Source of the DNA: Clostridia bacterium
GTDB taxonomy: Bacteria; Bacillota; Clostridia; Oscillospirales; CAG-382
Length of the DNA: 64,000 nucleotides
Assembly (NCBI GenBank): GCA_017521025.1
Contig: JAFXEB010000022.1
Location: 1 to 64,000 of the forward strand
Reading direction: 5' to 3'
Shown: positions 52,618-62,011 of the stretch, in pieces
How positions within the stretch are numbered: position 1 is the first letter of the stretch
Layout of the letters: each line of letters begins with the position of its first letter
Notes under the pieces: model-generated
The model's input: the letters and a program-made list of their open reading frames with translations, nothing else
What the model was told of the DNA's origin: nothing
Database searches by the model: none
Position numbers and translations under genes: made by a program

Positions 52618-53286
52618 ATGCGAATTCTTATTGCAGACGACGAAAGAGACCTTAATGCGGTCATTACAAGAAGGCTATCCATGGAGAAATATACGGTGGA
52701 TAGCTGTTATGACGGCGAGGAAGCATTGGATTACCTGCGTTTTGCGGAATACGATGCCATAGTGCTTGATATAATGATGCCCAAGAAAAACGGACTTGAG
52801 GTTTTAAGGCAGCTACGCAGCAGCGGTGATATGACGCCCGTTATACTGCTTACCGCTAAGGACGCCATATCGGACAGGGTCGAGGGGCTTAATACAGGCG
52901 CTGACGATTATCTGATAAAGCCGTTCTCCTTTGACGAGCTTATTGCAAGGCTCAGGGCTGTTACAAGAAGAAGTTGCGGCATTGTCACAAACGTGCTGAC
53001 GGCAGGCGACCTTGTTATGAACCTGAACACACATACCGTAACAAGAGGCGGTAAGGAGATAAGCTTGTCCTCTAAGGAGTTTTCGATACTTGAATACCTT
53101 GTGCGCAACAAGGGCAACGTGCTGTCCAGAGAGAAGATAGAGGAGCATATCTGGAACTACGATTATGAGGGCGGCAGTAACGTTATTGACGTATATATAA
53201 GCTACCTGAGGAAAAAGATAGACGGCGATTTCGAGACGAAGCTTATCCATACGATACGTGGTGTAGGTTATATAATCAAGGAATGA
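52618..53286 (+). CDS. OmpR-family response regulator
   Basis: This 222-residue regulator has a receiver domain (about 1-115) with D7, D8, the phosphorylation site D51 (IVLDIMMPKKNG) and the lysine of IKPFS, then an OmpR/PhoB winged helix (about 128-220, ending IRGVGYIIK). GAGGTG sets ATG 52618. The kinase gene follows seven bases later. The signal and target genes are not evident; no transporter or resistance gene lies nearby. Confidence 0.95.
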   Translation: MRILIADDERDLNAVITRRLSMEKYTVDSCYDGEEALDYLRFAEYDAIVLDIMMPKKNGLEVLRQLRSSGDMTPVILLTAKDAISDRVEGLNTGADDYLIKPFSFDELIARLRAVTRRSCGIVTNVLTAGDLVMNLNTHTVTRGGKEISLSSKEFSILEYLVRNKGNVLSREKIEEHIWNYDYEGGSNVIDVYISYLRKKIDGDFETKLIHTIRGVGYIIKE

Positions 53287-53293
53287 CAGAACT

Positions 53294-54796
53294 ATGAAAA
53301 AGCTTAACATAAAGACTAAATTTTCTTTATACATCGCATTGGTTATGGCGGCGTTTGCTTTAGTGCTTATGCTGTTTACCGTAACCATTGCACGCACCTC
53401 TGCCGAAAACAGCCTTAAGATGGATCTGAGGGAAGAGGTAGACCTGCTTTTGGAACGGATAGGCTATGAGGAGATAAGACTTGATACCATGCCTCCCGAG
53501 GGGATACCCAACAATAAGTTCAAGGATGAAAGCGGAATGCCCGAAGACCTTAGTGGTATGGAAGGAATGATGCCGCCCGAGGGAGAAGGAAGATTTCCCG
53601 ACAAAAGGCCCTTTGATTACGTATTGAAAGTCCCCGAGGATATTTCCTATGTATCAGACGGCGTTTCCTTTTACATTTATGCACCTGCCACCTCCAGAGA
53701 CGAGGAATTTGTAGGCGGGTCTTTACCCGAGGGCGTATATTTTGACGAGCATTGCAAGGAAAACAAGATAGTAAAGACAGACAAGCACTACACCTTCACA
53801 AGATTTATAGAGATGCCGAACTCCGCAGAGGGCGGTGTTTGGATAGTAGGTACGATATCCACCTATATGAGCAGCACCATCGCCTTCGACGCCACCAAGT
53901 ATGCTCTTTTGATAATCCCCGTTGTCATAGTGCTCGCCGCTCAGTACGGTTACAGCATTATGAAGCGTGCCTTTAAGCCTGTAGCCGCTATTACCGAGAC
54001 TGCCTCAGGAATAGCCAAAGGTGACGACTTGAGCCTGAGGCTTAATATGGGCGACGGCAAAGACGAGATAGGCAGGCTTGCATCGACCTTCGACGATATG
54101 CTTGACACGATAGAGGCTAATTTTAACCGTCAGAAGCAGTTTACAGCCGATGCATCTCACGAGCTGAGGACTCCCGTTGCGGTCATTATGGCGCAAAGCG
54201 AGCTTGCCCTTGACCCGAAAGCAACGAAGGAAGACGTTGTTTCTGCTATTGAGAGCATAAATAGGCAAAGCCATAAGATAAACAAGCTTTTGTCAGAGCT
54301 TTTGACCCTTGCACGCTCTGACAACAAAAAGGCCGTGCTTGAAAAAGAGGAGTTTGACCTGCGTGAGCTTGCCGACATTATCGTTGAGGAGCAGACACTG
54401 TACGCAGAGGAAAGAGGGATTACGCTGAAGACCGAGAACGGAGATGCGGTAAGCGTATTTGCAGACCGCACTCAGATAATGCGTGTACTGATAAACCTCA
54501 TCAACAACGCAATCAAGTACGGCAAGAATGGCGGCAAGGTCACGGTAAGCGTCGAAAGAGACACTGAGGGGCACGCCCTTTGCAAAGTAGCCGATGACGG
54601 CATAGGCATCGCTCCTGAGGATATGGACAAGATATGGAACAGGTTTTATCGCTGTGACAGTGCAAGAACGGCAGATGCCGAGGGCAGTATGGGACTTGGG
54701 CTTTCTATGGTGAAAAGCATTGTTGAGGGACATGGAGGCAAGGTTACCGCAGAAAGCGTGCCCAATGAGGGCTCGGTGTTCGGATTTACGCTGTAA
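53294..54796 (+). CDS. Sensor histidine kinase
   Basis: This 500-residue kinase has a first membrane helix (about 10-32), an extracytoplasmic sensor region of about 165 residues rich in Pro/Met/Glu, a second helix (about 202-222), a HAMP domain (about 225-275), the H-box with H289 (ADASHELRTPVAV), and the ATPase domain (VADDGIGIAPEDMDKIWNRFYR, GLGLSMVK). It partners the upstream regulator. The sensor region matches no domain I know; its acidic, methionine-bearing stretch (about 75-110) might bind metal or a cationic peptide, which is speculation. Confidence 0.94.
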   Translation: MKKLNIKTKFSLYIALVMAAFALVLMLFTVTIARTSAENSLKMDLREEVDLLLERIGYEEIRLDTMPPEGIPNNKFKDESGMPEDLSGMEGMMPPEGEGRFPDKRPFDYVLKVPEDISYVSDGVSFYIYAPATSRDEEFVGGSLPEGVYFDEHCKENKIVKTDKHYTFTRFIEMPNSAEGGVWIVGTISTYMSSTIAFDATKYALLIIPVVIVLAAQYGYSIMKRAFKPVAAITETASGIAKGDDLSLRLNMGDGKDEIGRLASTFDDMLDTIEANFNRQKQFTADASHELRTPVAVIMAQSELALDPKATKEDVVSAIESINRQSHKINKLLSELLTLARSDNKKAVLEKEEFDLRELADIIVEEQTLYAEERGITLKTENGDAVSVFADRTQIMRVLINLINNAIKYGKNGGKVTVSVERDTEGHALCKVADDGIGIAPEDMDKIWNRFYRCDSARTADAEGSMGLGLSMVKSIVEGHGGKVTAESVPNEGSVFGFTL

Positions 54797-54809
54797 ATGG
54801 CGAAAGCTG

Positions 54810-54838
54810 TTGACAAAAGCACGGTAACGTGATAAAAT
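54810..54838 (+). promoter_or_regulatory. Promoter of the zinc-ribbon membrane protein gene
   Basis: TTGACA (54810-54815) and TAAAAT (54833-54838) are 17 bases apart, with TGA before the -10. Confidence 0.7.
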
Positions 54839-54864
54839 GATGAAAAATTTGGAGGTATTATATT

Positions 54865-55470
54865 ATGAGCTACGGCATTGTTGCTATCCTTGGCTTTATT
54901 TCCGCACTGGTATGCACTATTCTTGTTTGCATATTCGTTCTCCCCGAAAAGAAGAGACCTTCTCTTAATGGTTTTTTCAAGGGTCTTCACGATATTTTCA
55001 ATTTCAAGCAGCTGCTTATTGAAAAGATACTGAAGTTTTGCTATGTGTTTGCTACCCTTTCCAGCATACTTACAGGCTTTTTCATGCTGTTCTCCGTTGA
55101 GACCTATTATGATTACAGCTACTACGGAATAACAGAGCACACAAGCTGGGTAGGTTACAGGGGGCTTTTGGTGATGCTTCTCGGCCCTATCGTTATCAGG
55201 CTTATATTTGAGGCATCTATGATGTTCATACTGCTTGTAAAGAACGTCATACAGATAAACGGCAAGCTTAAGAGCCGGAATGATAGCGAGGAAAACAAGG
55301 ACGTTTTCGAGCCTGCAGTACCCGTATTTACTGCAAAGGCGCCCATACAGCAGCCTATCGTTAACGATCAACCCGCCCAGCAGAGCGCACGTGTATGTGT
55401 GAATTGCGGAAACACATTGGGTGATACCGACATATTCTGCAAGAGCTGTGGCACACGCAACGCCGAATAA
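54865..55470 (+). CDS. Membrane protein with C-terminal zinc ribbon (DUF4282-like)
   Basis: This 201-residue protein has membrane segments near residues 5-27, 55-78 and 95-125, a charged linker, and a C-terminal zinc ribbon of two CxxC pairs (CVNCGNTLGDTDIFCKSCG). The central part, with FFKGLHDIFNFKQL before two helices, resembles DUF4282. The function is unknown. GGAGGT precedes the ATG, and it has its own promoter and terminator. Confidence 0.82.
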   Translation: MSYGIVAILGFISALVCTILVCIFVLPEKKRPSLNGFFKGLHDIFNFKQLLIEKILKFCYVFATLSSILTGFFMLFSVETYYDYSYYGITEHTSWVGYRGLLVMLLGPIVIRLIFEASMMFILLVKNVIQINGKLKSRNDSEENKDVFEPAVPVFTAKAPIQQPIVNDQPAQQSARVCVNCGNTLGDTDIFCKSCGTRNAE

Positions 55471-55491
55471 TAGAGCCTGAGCAAGCATTTT

Positions 55492-55533
55492 AACGCTTTC
55501 CTCCCCTATTTGGGGACGGAAAGCGTTTTTTGT
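55492..55533 (+). terminator. Terminator after the zinc-ribbon membrane protein
   Basis: AACGCTTTCC-TCCCC pairs with GGGGA-GGAAAGCGTT around a short AT loop (one unpaired C), followed by TTTTT. Confidence 0.85.
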
Positions 55534-55612
55534 TTTATTTATCCGCAGTCCGAGGCTTTTCGACAGCCTAAAAATGGTAAGATCGTCAAAACAAAATCAA
55601 GGAGGAAGATAT

Positions 55613-56500
55613 ATGGGGTTTGCCGAAAAATTAGGGCTTAAAAAGCCGTCGTTGCCTGCGCTGAGCTACATACCCGTAAGCAAGCTTACGCCAAGCTCGC
55701 TACAACCCAGACGGCAGTTTGACAACGAGGGTCTTGAGTCACTCGCCCACAGCATTAAGCAAAGCGGAGTCTTACAGCCGCTGTGTGTACGCCCGAGAGA
55801 AAACCTGCCACGGGTCAGCATCAACGGTCAAGTGGTGACTGCTGAGGCCATATATGAGATCATCGCAGGGGAAAGGCGGTGGCGTGCGGCAAGGCTTGCG
55901 GGGCTGGACAAGGTTCCTTGTATAGTTATGAACACCGCCACAGGTGAGAGCGCAAAGATAGCACTTGCAGAAAACTTTTATCGCCGTGACCTGAACTTTT
56001 TTGAACAGGCGGCGGCTATGCAAAACATTATGCTTATCTGCGGACTTAACCAAACCGAGCTTGCGGACACCCTTGGCGTCAGTCAGTCTATGGTGGCTAA
56101 TAAGCTGAGGCTTTTGAAGCTGTCGGAGGAGGAGAGGCGGATCGTTATGGACTGCGGATATGCGGAGCGTACCTGCCGTGCTTTTTTGAGGATAGAGCGT
56201 GAGGATGCGCGGCTTAGGCTTTTGCGCAGTGCCGAGGCGAACAGATACAGCGGCGAGGAGTGCGAAAGACGGGTGGAAGCATATCTTAAAGGGCAAGGCG
56301 CTGTCGACACAACGAAAAAAAAGAGCACCCATCACAAAATGATAGGCGCTCTCAGCGATATTCGTTTCTTTATCAATTCGGTTGACAAGGCAATAGGCCT
56401 TGCCGCCGCCGCAGGCTTTGAGGTGGAAAGGTGCGACAGTGACCTTGGAGACTATTATGAGCTGAGGCTCGTCATACCGAAGGTTCGTAAAAGGGGTTAG
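55613..56500 (+). CDS. noc: ParB/Noc family DNA-binding protein
   Basis: This 295-residue protein has the ParB N-terminal CTPase domain (about 18-115, with QPRRQF and AGERRWRAARLAGL), a helix-turn-helix (about 140-180, LADTLGVSQSMVANKLRLL) and a C-terminal dimerisation region. ParB and Noc bind parS or NBS sites and spread as CTP-dependent clamps in chromosome segregation or nucleoid occlusion. No parA is adjacent, so Noc is somewhat more likely than Spo0J. AAGGAGG sets the ATG. Its stop codon overlaps that of the convergent serine hydrolase gene by four bases. Confidence 0.87.
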   Translation: MGFAEKLGLKKPSLPALSYIPVSKLTPSSLQPRRQFDNEGLESLAHSIKQSGVLQPLCVRPRENLPRVSINGQVVTAEAIYEIIAGERRWRAARLAGLDKVPCIVMNTATGESAKIALAENFYRRDLNFFEQAAAMQNIMLICGLNQTELADTLGVSQSMVANKLRLLKLSEEERRIVMDCGYAERTCRAFLRIEREDARLRLLRSAEANRYSGEECERRVEAYLKGQGAVDTTKKKSTHHKMIGALSDIRFFINSVDKAIGLAAAAGFEVERCDSDLGDYYELRLVIPKVRKRG

Positions 56501-57627
56501 TCACAGGCCTTTTCGTATTCTGCAGTGCAAAGGTTATGGAAAATGCGACGGAAGCGGAAAAGACGGTCGGAGGAACGGGTGAAGTGGACACGGTTGGTAA
56601 GCAGGACTACAAACAGTCCGCTATCGCCGTGAACGTAGATAGAGGTGCCCGTATAGCCGTTATGACCAAAGGAGCCGCCCGGATAAAGGTCGCCCATAGC
56701 GCTGAGGGTGTTGGTGCGCTTGACAACAAAGCCAAGTCCCCTGCCCTCTCCGCTGACCTGAGTAGTCAGGTCAGTGCGTGCAAGCTTCATCAGCGAGGGA
56801 GAAATGAACACGCCCTTATCGGTCATACCGCCACGGGAGAGCATGGTAGCGAATTTTGCGCAATCCTCTGCCGTAGAGTAGATGCCTGCGTTGGCGCTGA
56901 CGCCGTTAAGGAAGCAAGCGTTCTCATCGTGGACGATGCCCTTTTTGTATGCACCGAGCTTTTCTGAATACTCGGTAACAGCGATGTCGGTATAGCCCTT
57001 ATCGTTGGGGCAGTAGCAGGTGTTGGTCATCCCGAGAGGGTCAAATACAAGCTCCTTTGCCAGAACATCAAGAGGCTTGCCGCCTATCTTTTCAAGTATT
57101 TTGCCGAGAAGAATATATCCCATACAGGTATACTCTACCTTAGTGCCCGTAGGACTTGACAGGGGCTTATCAAGGATTATCTGCGCTACCTCGTCAGGAG
57201 TCCTGCCGTCCTCCTCAAGCAAAAAATGAGCCTTTATTCCGCTGGTATGGGTAAGGAGGTGTCTTATCTCGATATCCTTTTTGTCCTCAGGAACGGGTAC
57301 AAAACGGCTTATGCTATCAAACAGGGCGAGCTTGCCCATATCTATCATACGGAAAGCCACCATTGTGGTGGAAAGTATCTTGGTGCAGGACGCCATATCG
57401 TAAAGGGTGCTGCCGGTCACGGGCACTATCCTGCCGGTAAAGTGCTCAGGCTCCTTGTCAAAGCAAGGCTTGTCATCGTCAAAAACGCTTGCATTACCGT
57501 AATAATTGGTGTAGAACACACCGTCCCTATCGCCTATGGCGAGGGCGGCACCGGGGAATGCCCTGTTCTGTATCTCCTCAAGTATAGCTCTGTCTATAGC
57601 ATCGCTGTTAAAAGTTCTTTTAAGCAT
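56497..57627 (-). CDS. Beta-lactamase-family serine hydrolase (class C-like)
   Basis: This 376-residue protein has the penicillin-recognising fold: SxxK as SCTK in DMASCTKILS (about residue 79), a Tyr motif YTC in place of YxN, and the third motif as HNG in FGHNGYTG. There is no signal peptide. Members of this group act as esterases, D-aminopeptidases or unknown hydrolases. It is unrelated in detail to the smaller hydrolase at 4.7 kb. It starts 12 bases after the prfA stop, so it is probably co-transcribed with prfA. Confidence 0.88.
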   Translation of the reverse strand: MLKRTFNSDAIDRAILEEIQNRAFPGAALAIGDRDGVFYTNYYGNASVFDDDKPCFDKEPEHFTGRIVPVTGSTLYDMASCTKILSTTMVAFRMIDMGKLALFDSISRFVPVPEDKKDIEIRHLLTHTSGIKAHFLLEEDGRTPDEVAQIILDKPLSSPTGTKVEYTCMGYILLGKILEKIGGKPLDVLAKELVFDPLGMTNTCYCPNDKGYTDIAVTEYSEKLGAYKKGIVHDENACFLNGVSANAGIYSTAEDCAKFATMLSRGGMTDKGVFISPSLMKLARTDLTTQVSGEGRGLGFVVKRTNTLSAMGDLYPGGSFGHNGYTGTSIYVHGDSGLFVVLLTNRVHFTRSSDRLFRFRRIFHNLCTAEYEKACD

Positions 57628-57639
57628 AAAGCGCCTCCT

Positions 57640-58707
57640 TTACTGTTCGCCCGCCTTGAGCTTTTCTGCTCTGTCGGCGGTGATAAGTGCGTCTACCATC
57701 TCGTCTATTCTGCCGTTGAGGAAGTTCTCGAGAGAATAAAGGGTCATACCGATTCTATGGTCGGTGACTCTGCCCTGAGGGTAGTTGTAGGTGCGGATAC
57801 GCTCACTGCGGTCACCCGTACCTATCTGAGACTGGCGCTCGCTGGCAAGGCTCTCTGCCTTTTTGCGCTGCTCAAGGTCATAAAGACGGGATTTCATTAT
57901 CTTGAGCGCCTTGTCCTTGTTCTTTATCTGGCTGCGCTCGTCCTGACAGTCTACCACGGTGCCTGTGGGAATGTGGATAATACGGATAGCAGACTCGGTC
58001 TTGTTTACGTGCTGACCGCCTGCGCCTGCGCTGCGGTGACGGGTTATCTCAAGCTCGTCCATATTCAGCTCAAAGTCTACGTCCTCCATCTCGGGAAGCA
58101 CTGCCACGGTTGCCGTAGAGGTCTGTATCCTGCCCTGACTTTCGGTCTCGGGCACACGCTGTACACGGTGCACGCCGCTTTCAAACTTGAAACGGCTGTA
58201 GGCACCCGTGCCCTCTACCATAAAGGATACCTCCTTAAAGCCGCCAAGCTCTGTCTCGTTGGCGTTTACAAGCTCGCACTTAAAGCCTGACGCCTCGGCA
58301 AACATAGTATACATACGGTAAAGCACGCCTGCGAAAAGCGCCGCCTCCTCACCGCCTGCACCCTGACGTATCTCGATAATAACGTTTTTGTCATCGTTGG
58401 GATCCTTGGGCAGAAGCAGTATACGAAGCTCTTCGGTGATGCTCTCCATAGCCTCTTTATTGGTAGCATATTCCTCGGCTGCAAGCTCCTTCATCTCAGG
58501 GTCGCTGTCAGCCATCATCTCCTCTGCCTCGGCAAACGCCTGAGCCGCCGCCTTGTATTCACGGTACTTGGTGACAACCTCCTCAAGAGACTTGTACTCC
58601 TTCATTATAGCGGTATAGTTTTCGATATTGCTTATTATGGCAGGGTCGGAAAGGCTCTCCTCAAGACCCTCAAAGCGCTTTTCAATTTCCGCAAGTTTAT
58701 TAAGCAT
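57640..58707 (-). CDS. prfA: Peptide chain release factor 1
   Basis: This 355-residue class I release factor reads UAA and UAG stop codons. The catalytic GGQ lies in GAGGQHVNKTESAIR (about residue 230) in the standard order with the codon-recognition domain. AGGAG precedes the ATG. The presence of a normal RF1 argues against general reassignment of UAG in this organism, which bears on the amber-interrupted ORF at 1.4 kb. Confidence 0.97.
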   Translation of the reverse strand: MLNKLAEIEKRFEGLEESLSDPAIISNIENYTAIMKEYKSLEEVVTKYREYKAAAQAFAEAEEMMADSDPEMKELAAEEYATNKEAMESITEELRILLLPKDPNDDKNVIIEIRQGAGGEEAALFAGVLYRMYTMFAEASGFKCELVNANETELGGFKEVSFMVEGTGAYSRFKFESGVHRVQRVPETESQGRIQTSTATVAVLPEMEDVDFELNMDELEITRHRSAGAGGQHVNKTESAIRIIHIPTGTVVDCQDERSQIKNKDKALKIMKSRLYDLEQRKKAESLASERQSQIGTGDRSERIRTYNYPQGRVTDHRIGMTLYSLENFLNGRIDEMVDALITADRAEKLKAGEQ

Positions 58708-58792
58708 ATATTTTCTCCTAAATCAGTTATATGTTCTACCCTTTGGGTGTCTCACATAAAAATGAAACAAAAAGGAAAGGAAACTAAGGTTT

Positions 58793-59725
58793 ATGAAACA
58801 GAATTTGTATCTGCCCGAGGGCAGACTATTGAACACGTCGGCAAACAGACTTGCCACTGCCACAGCAGATGCCCTTGAACGGGCATATCTGGACGGTGCA
58901 ATACTCGAAGGGGTCTGCACCCTTTGCGACAACGAAAGGAATCTGCACGTAAGGCTTGGGCCCTACACTGGTATTATCCCCTACAGCGAGTGCGTTTATC
59001 TGCGTGAGGGGGAACGCCCCAAGGATATTGCCATCATCAGCAGGGTGGGCAAAGCCGTTTGCTTCAAGGTGCTTGAAATGCGGCGTGAGGGCGATACACT
59101 GCGCCCCGTGCTGTCACGCAGACTTGCACAGCTTGAATGCTCCCTTGCTTACATAGACAGGCTGAGCTCGGGAGACGTAATACCTGCCCGTGTGACTCAT
59201 CTTGAGTCATTTGGCGCCTTTGTTGACGTTGGCTGTGGCATTGTGTCGCTGTTGCCCATTGACACCCTCTCCGTCTCACGCATATCCCACCCCAAGGACA
59301 GGCTCGATGCGGGGCAGGATATACTTGTTGTGGTAAAGTCCTCAGACTATGCCAGCGGCAGAATAAGCCTCTCCCACCGTGAGTTGCTTGGAACCTGGCA
59401 GGAAAACGCCGCCCTCTACTGCCCCGGTCAAACCGCCGCAGGCATTATACGCAGTATAGAAAGCTACGGCGTGTTCGTTGAGCTTACACCTAACCTTGCA
59501 GGGCTTGCCGAATACCGTGAGGGTGCTGAGGTAGGTAAAAGTGCCGCCGTCTACATAAAAAGCATTATCAAGGACAAAATGAAGGTCAAGCTTGTTATTA
59601 TAGACACGTACCCCTCGGAGGGGCGACCCATGCCTATGAACTATTTTATCAGGCAGGGGCACATAGACTATTGGCGTTATTCTCCTACCGAATGTGAAAA
59701 GGTGGTGGAAAGCGTGTTTGCCTGA
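58793..59725 (+). CDS. S1 RNA-binding domain protein
   Basis: This 310-residue protein carries three S1-type OB folds (about 38-105, 128-195 and 205-275), the second and third with the best signatures (ESFGAFVDVG, ESYGVFVEL). It resembles short ribosomal protein S1-like proteins of Clostridia, which bind mRNA or ribosomes. The N-terminal 30 residues are not S1. AAGG repeats precede the ATG. It is divergent from prfA and convergent with the aconitase gene. Confidence 0.88.
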   Translation: MKQNLYLPEGRLLNTSANRLATATADALERAYLDGAILEGVCTLCDNERNLHVRLGPYTGIIPYSECVYLREGERPKDIAIISRVGKAVCFKVLEMRREGDTLRPVLSRRLAQLECSLAYIDRLSSGDVIPARVTHLESFGAFVDVGCGIVSLLPIDTLSVSRISHPKDRLDAGQDILVVVKSSDYASGRISLSHRELLGTWQENAALYCPGQTAAGIIRSIESYGVFVELTPNLAGLAEYREGAEVGKSAAVYIKSIIKDKMKVKLVIIDTYPSEGRPMPMNYFIRQGHIDYWRYSPTECEKVVESVFA

Positions 59726-59733
59726 GTGCTGTC

Positions 59734-61992
59734 TTAGTATTTACGGTAGTAGTTTATAAGGCAACCTTCAAGGATGATGCGCTTTTCATCCTCTGTAAGC
59801 TTGGGCAGGGTGAGCGTGGTCTCGCTTACCTTGCCGCCGCTTATTACATAAGCCTTTATTTCGCCGTCGGCATTCTCGATGCCCTTCCTTATGCCCTTGA
59901 CAAGCAGATAATCACCGCAAGCAAAGTCGGCAGGAGCATAGGTGGTAAAGGGCACCATACCCCAGTTTATAAGGTTACTTCTGTAACGCTTTGTAGCGTA
60001 CTCAAGTGCAATATTTGCGCCGCCGCCGAGAACGCGCTGGCAGGATGCCGCCTGCTCTCTCGCAGAGCCGTCACCGGGCTTGTTGGCATAAACAAGGCTC
60101 GCTATACCCGTTGCCTTTTTGCTGAAGTCTATGCCTGCGGCCTTTATTGCGTTGTATACGTTAAGGAGTTCGGGAAGAACCTCGGTCACGTCACCGCCCG
60201 AAAGCCTTGCCTTCTCTGCCGCTCTTATCTCCTTTGCTCTGCCAACATACTCGGGCACCTTTCTGGAAAGCGCAAACTGAGAGAGCCTTTCGGGGTTGGA
60301 GCGGTAAGAGGAGGTCTCACCTGAGGGGATAAGCTCATCCGTAGTAGTTACGGGGTCGGTTATATATGCGGCAACCTTGTAAAGCATATCCTCGGGAAGT
60401 GCCTGTATCTCGGGCCAATCGGCAATATTGGGACCATACACAAGCTCTGAGCCCTTGTCTGCCTTGCCGTAGCCGCTGTATACACGGCTTGCATAGGCAC
60501 TGCCGTCATAGCTGTACTCGGGAACGGTATCGTCATAGTCTATCTCGGTAGCAGGGGTGAGCACGCCGCCGTTCCTTGCGCTGGCGGCAATACTGCGTGC
60601 ATCCATCAATGCTACGGAGGATATCTGTCCCTCGCCGGGCTTGGAGCCCTCACGGTTGGGGAAGTTACGAGTGCTGTGGCGGATGCTGAGCGCACCGTTG
60701 GCAGGAACGTCGCCTGCGCCGAAGCAGGGTCCGCAGAAGGCGGTCTTAATAACTGCGCCGCACTCTGCAAGAGTCTTCAGCACGCCGCTCTTGATCATCT
60801 CCAGGTATACGGGCTGGCTTGCGGGATACACGGAAAGGGAGAAGGCACCGCTACCCGTTGTGCCGCCCTCAAGTATCCTTGCGGCGGCGTGAAGGTTCTC
60901 GTAGATGCCGCCTGCACAGCCTGCGATAACGCCCTGCTGTACGTTGAGCTTACCGTTTACAAGCTTATCTGTAAGCTTGTAATCCACTCTGCCGCCGAAG
61001 ATGCTCTTTGCATCCTCCTCGCACTTTCTTAGTATATCGGCAGGGTTTGCTATAAGCTCCTTTACGGTATAAACATTTGCAGGATGGAAGGGCAACGCTA
61101 TCATGCTCTCCACCTCGGAAAGGTCGAGCTCTATAAGTCCGTCATAGTAGGCGGGCTTTTCTATTTTCATTTCCTTATACTCGTCTGCTCTGCCGTGCTT
61201 TGCAAGATATTCCTTTACCTTGCCGTCGGTCTCCCACACAGAGGAGAGGCAGGTGGTCTCGGTCGTCATAACGTCGATGCCGTTACGGTAATCAACGCTG
61301 AGAGAGGATATACCCTCCCCGACAAACTCTATTACCTTGTTCTTTACAAAGCCGCTTTCAAAGACCTTGCCGATAATGGCAAGTGCCACGTCCTGAGGGC
61401 CTACACCGTGACGAGGTGCACCCTTAAGCACTATCGCCACCTTCTCGGGACGGTCTATATCATAGGTACGGCAAAGAAGCTGTTTAACAAGCTCGGGGCC
61501 GCCCTCCCCTATAGCCATACAGCCAAGTGCACCGTAACGGGTGTGGCTGTCAGAGCCAAGTATCATCTTGCCCGGTGCGGCAAAGCACTCACGCATATAC
61601 TGATGTATTACTGCTATATGGGGAGGCACGTAGATGCCGCCGTATTTCTTTGCGGCGCTGAGGCCGAAAACGTGGTCATCCTCGTTTATAGTACCGCCAA
61701 CGGCGCAGAGGCTGTTGTGGCAGTTTGTGAGCACATAGGGCACGGGAAAGCTTTCAAGCCCGCCTGCCCTTGCGGTCTGGATGATGCCCACATAGGTTAT
61801 ATCGTGGGATGCCATAGCGTCAAACCTGAGCCTCAGCTTATCCTCACTGCCCTTATTGTGGTCGGCAAGTATACGGTAAGACAGGGTGTTTTTGTCACAG
61901 CCCTCGGCCTTTATGCCCGTTGCGGCGAAGAGCTCCTCCTCACCGCTGTATATATTGCCATCGTAGTAATACGCTTTGTTATATAACTTCAT
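59734..61992 (-). CDS. acn: Aconitate hydratase
   Basis: This 752-residue enzyme interconverts citrate and isocitrate with a 4Fe-4S cluster. The cluster cysteines are C359 (IAGCAGG), C420 and C423 (FCGPCFG), very near the numbering of mitochondrial aconitase (358, 421, 424). GSDSHTRYGALG and the C-terminal swivel domain are present. I chose the ATG at 61992 behind GAAAGGCG; an in-frame start twelve codons upstream overlaps obg. It lies 19 bases after obg, an unusual neighbour, so it may be read from that operon. A related hydratase is possible, but the cysteine set supports aconitase. Confidence 0.9.
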   Translation of the reverse strand: MKLYNKAYYYDGNIYSGEEELFAATGIKAEGCDKNTLSYRILADHNKGSEDKLRLRFDAMASHDITYVGIIQTARAGGLESFPVPYVLTNCHNSLCAVGGTINEDDHVFGLSAAKKYGGIYVPPHIAVIHQYMRECFAAPGKMILGSDSHTRYGALGCMAIGEGGPELVKQLLCRTYDIDRPEKVAIVLKGAPRHGVGPQDVALAIIGKVFESGFVKNKVIEFVGEGISSLSVDYRNGIDVMTTETTCLSSVWETDGKVKEYLAKHGRADEYKEMKIEKPAYYDGLIELDLSEVESMIALPFHPANVYTVKELIANPADILRKCEEDAKSIFGGRVDYKLTDKLVNGKLNVQQGVIAGCAGGIYENLHAAARILEGGTTGSGAFSLSVYPASQPVYLEMIKSGVLKTLAECGAVIKTAFCGPCFGAGDVPANGALSIRHSTRNFPNREGSKPGEGQISSVALMDARSIAASARNGGVLTPATEIDYDDTVPEYSYDGSAYASRVYSGYGKADKGSELVYGPNIADWPEIQALPEDMLYKVAAYITDPVTTTDELIPSGETSSYRSNPERLSQFALSRKVPEYVGRAKEIRAAEKARLSGGDVTEVLPELLNVYNAIKAAGIDFSKKATGIASLVYANKPGDGSAREQAASCQRVLGGGANIALEYATKRYRSNLINWGMVPFTTYAPADFACGDYLLVKGIRKGIENADGEIKAYVISGGKVSETTLTLPKLTEDEKRIILEGCLINYYRKY

Positions 61993-62011
61993 AAGCCGTT
62001 TTCGCCTTTCT

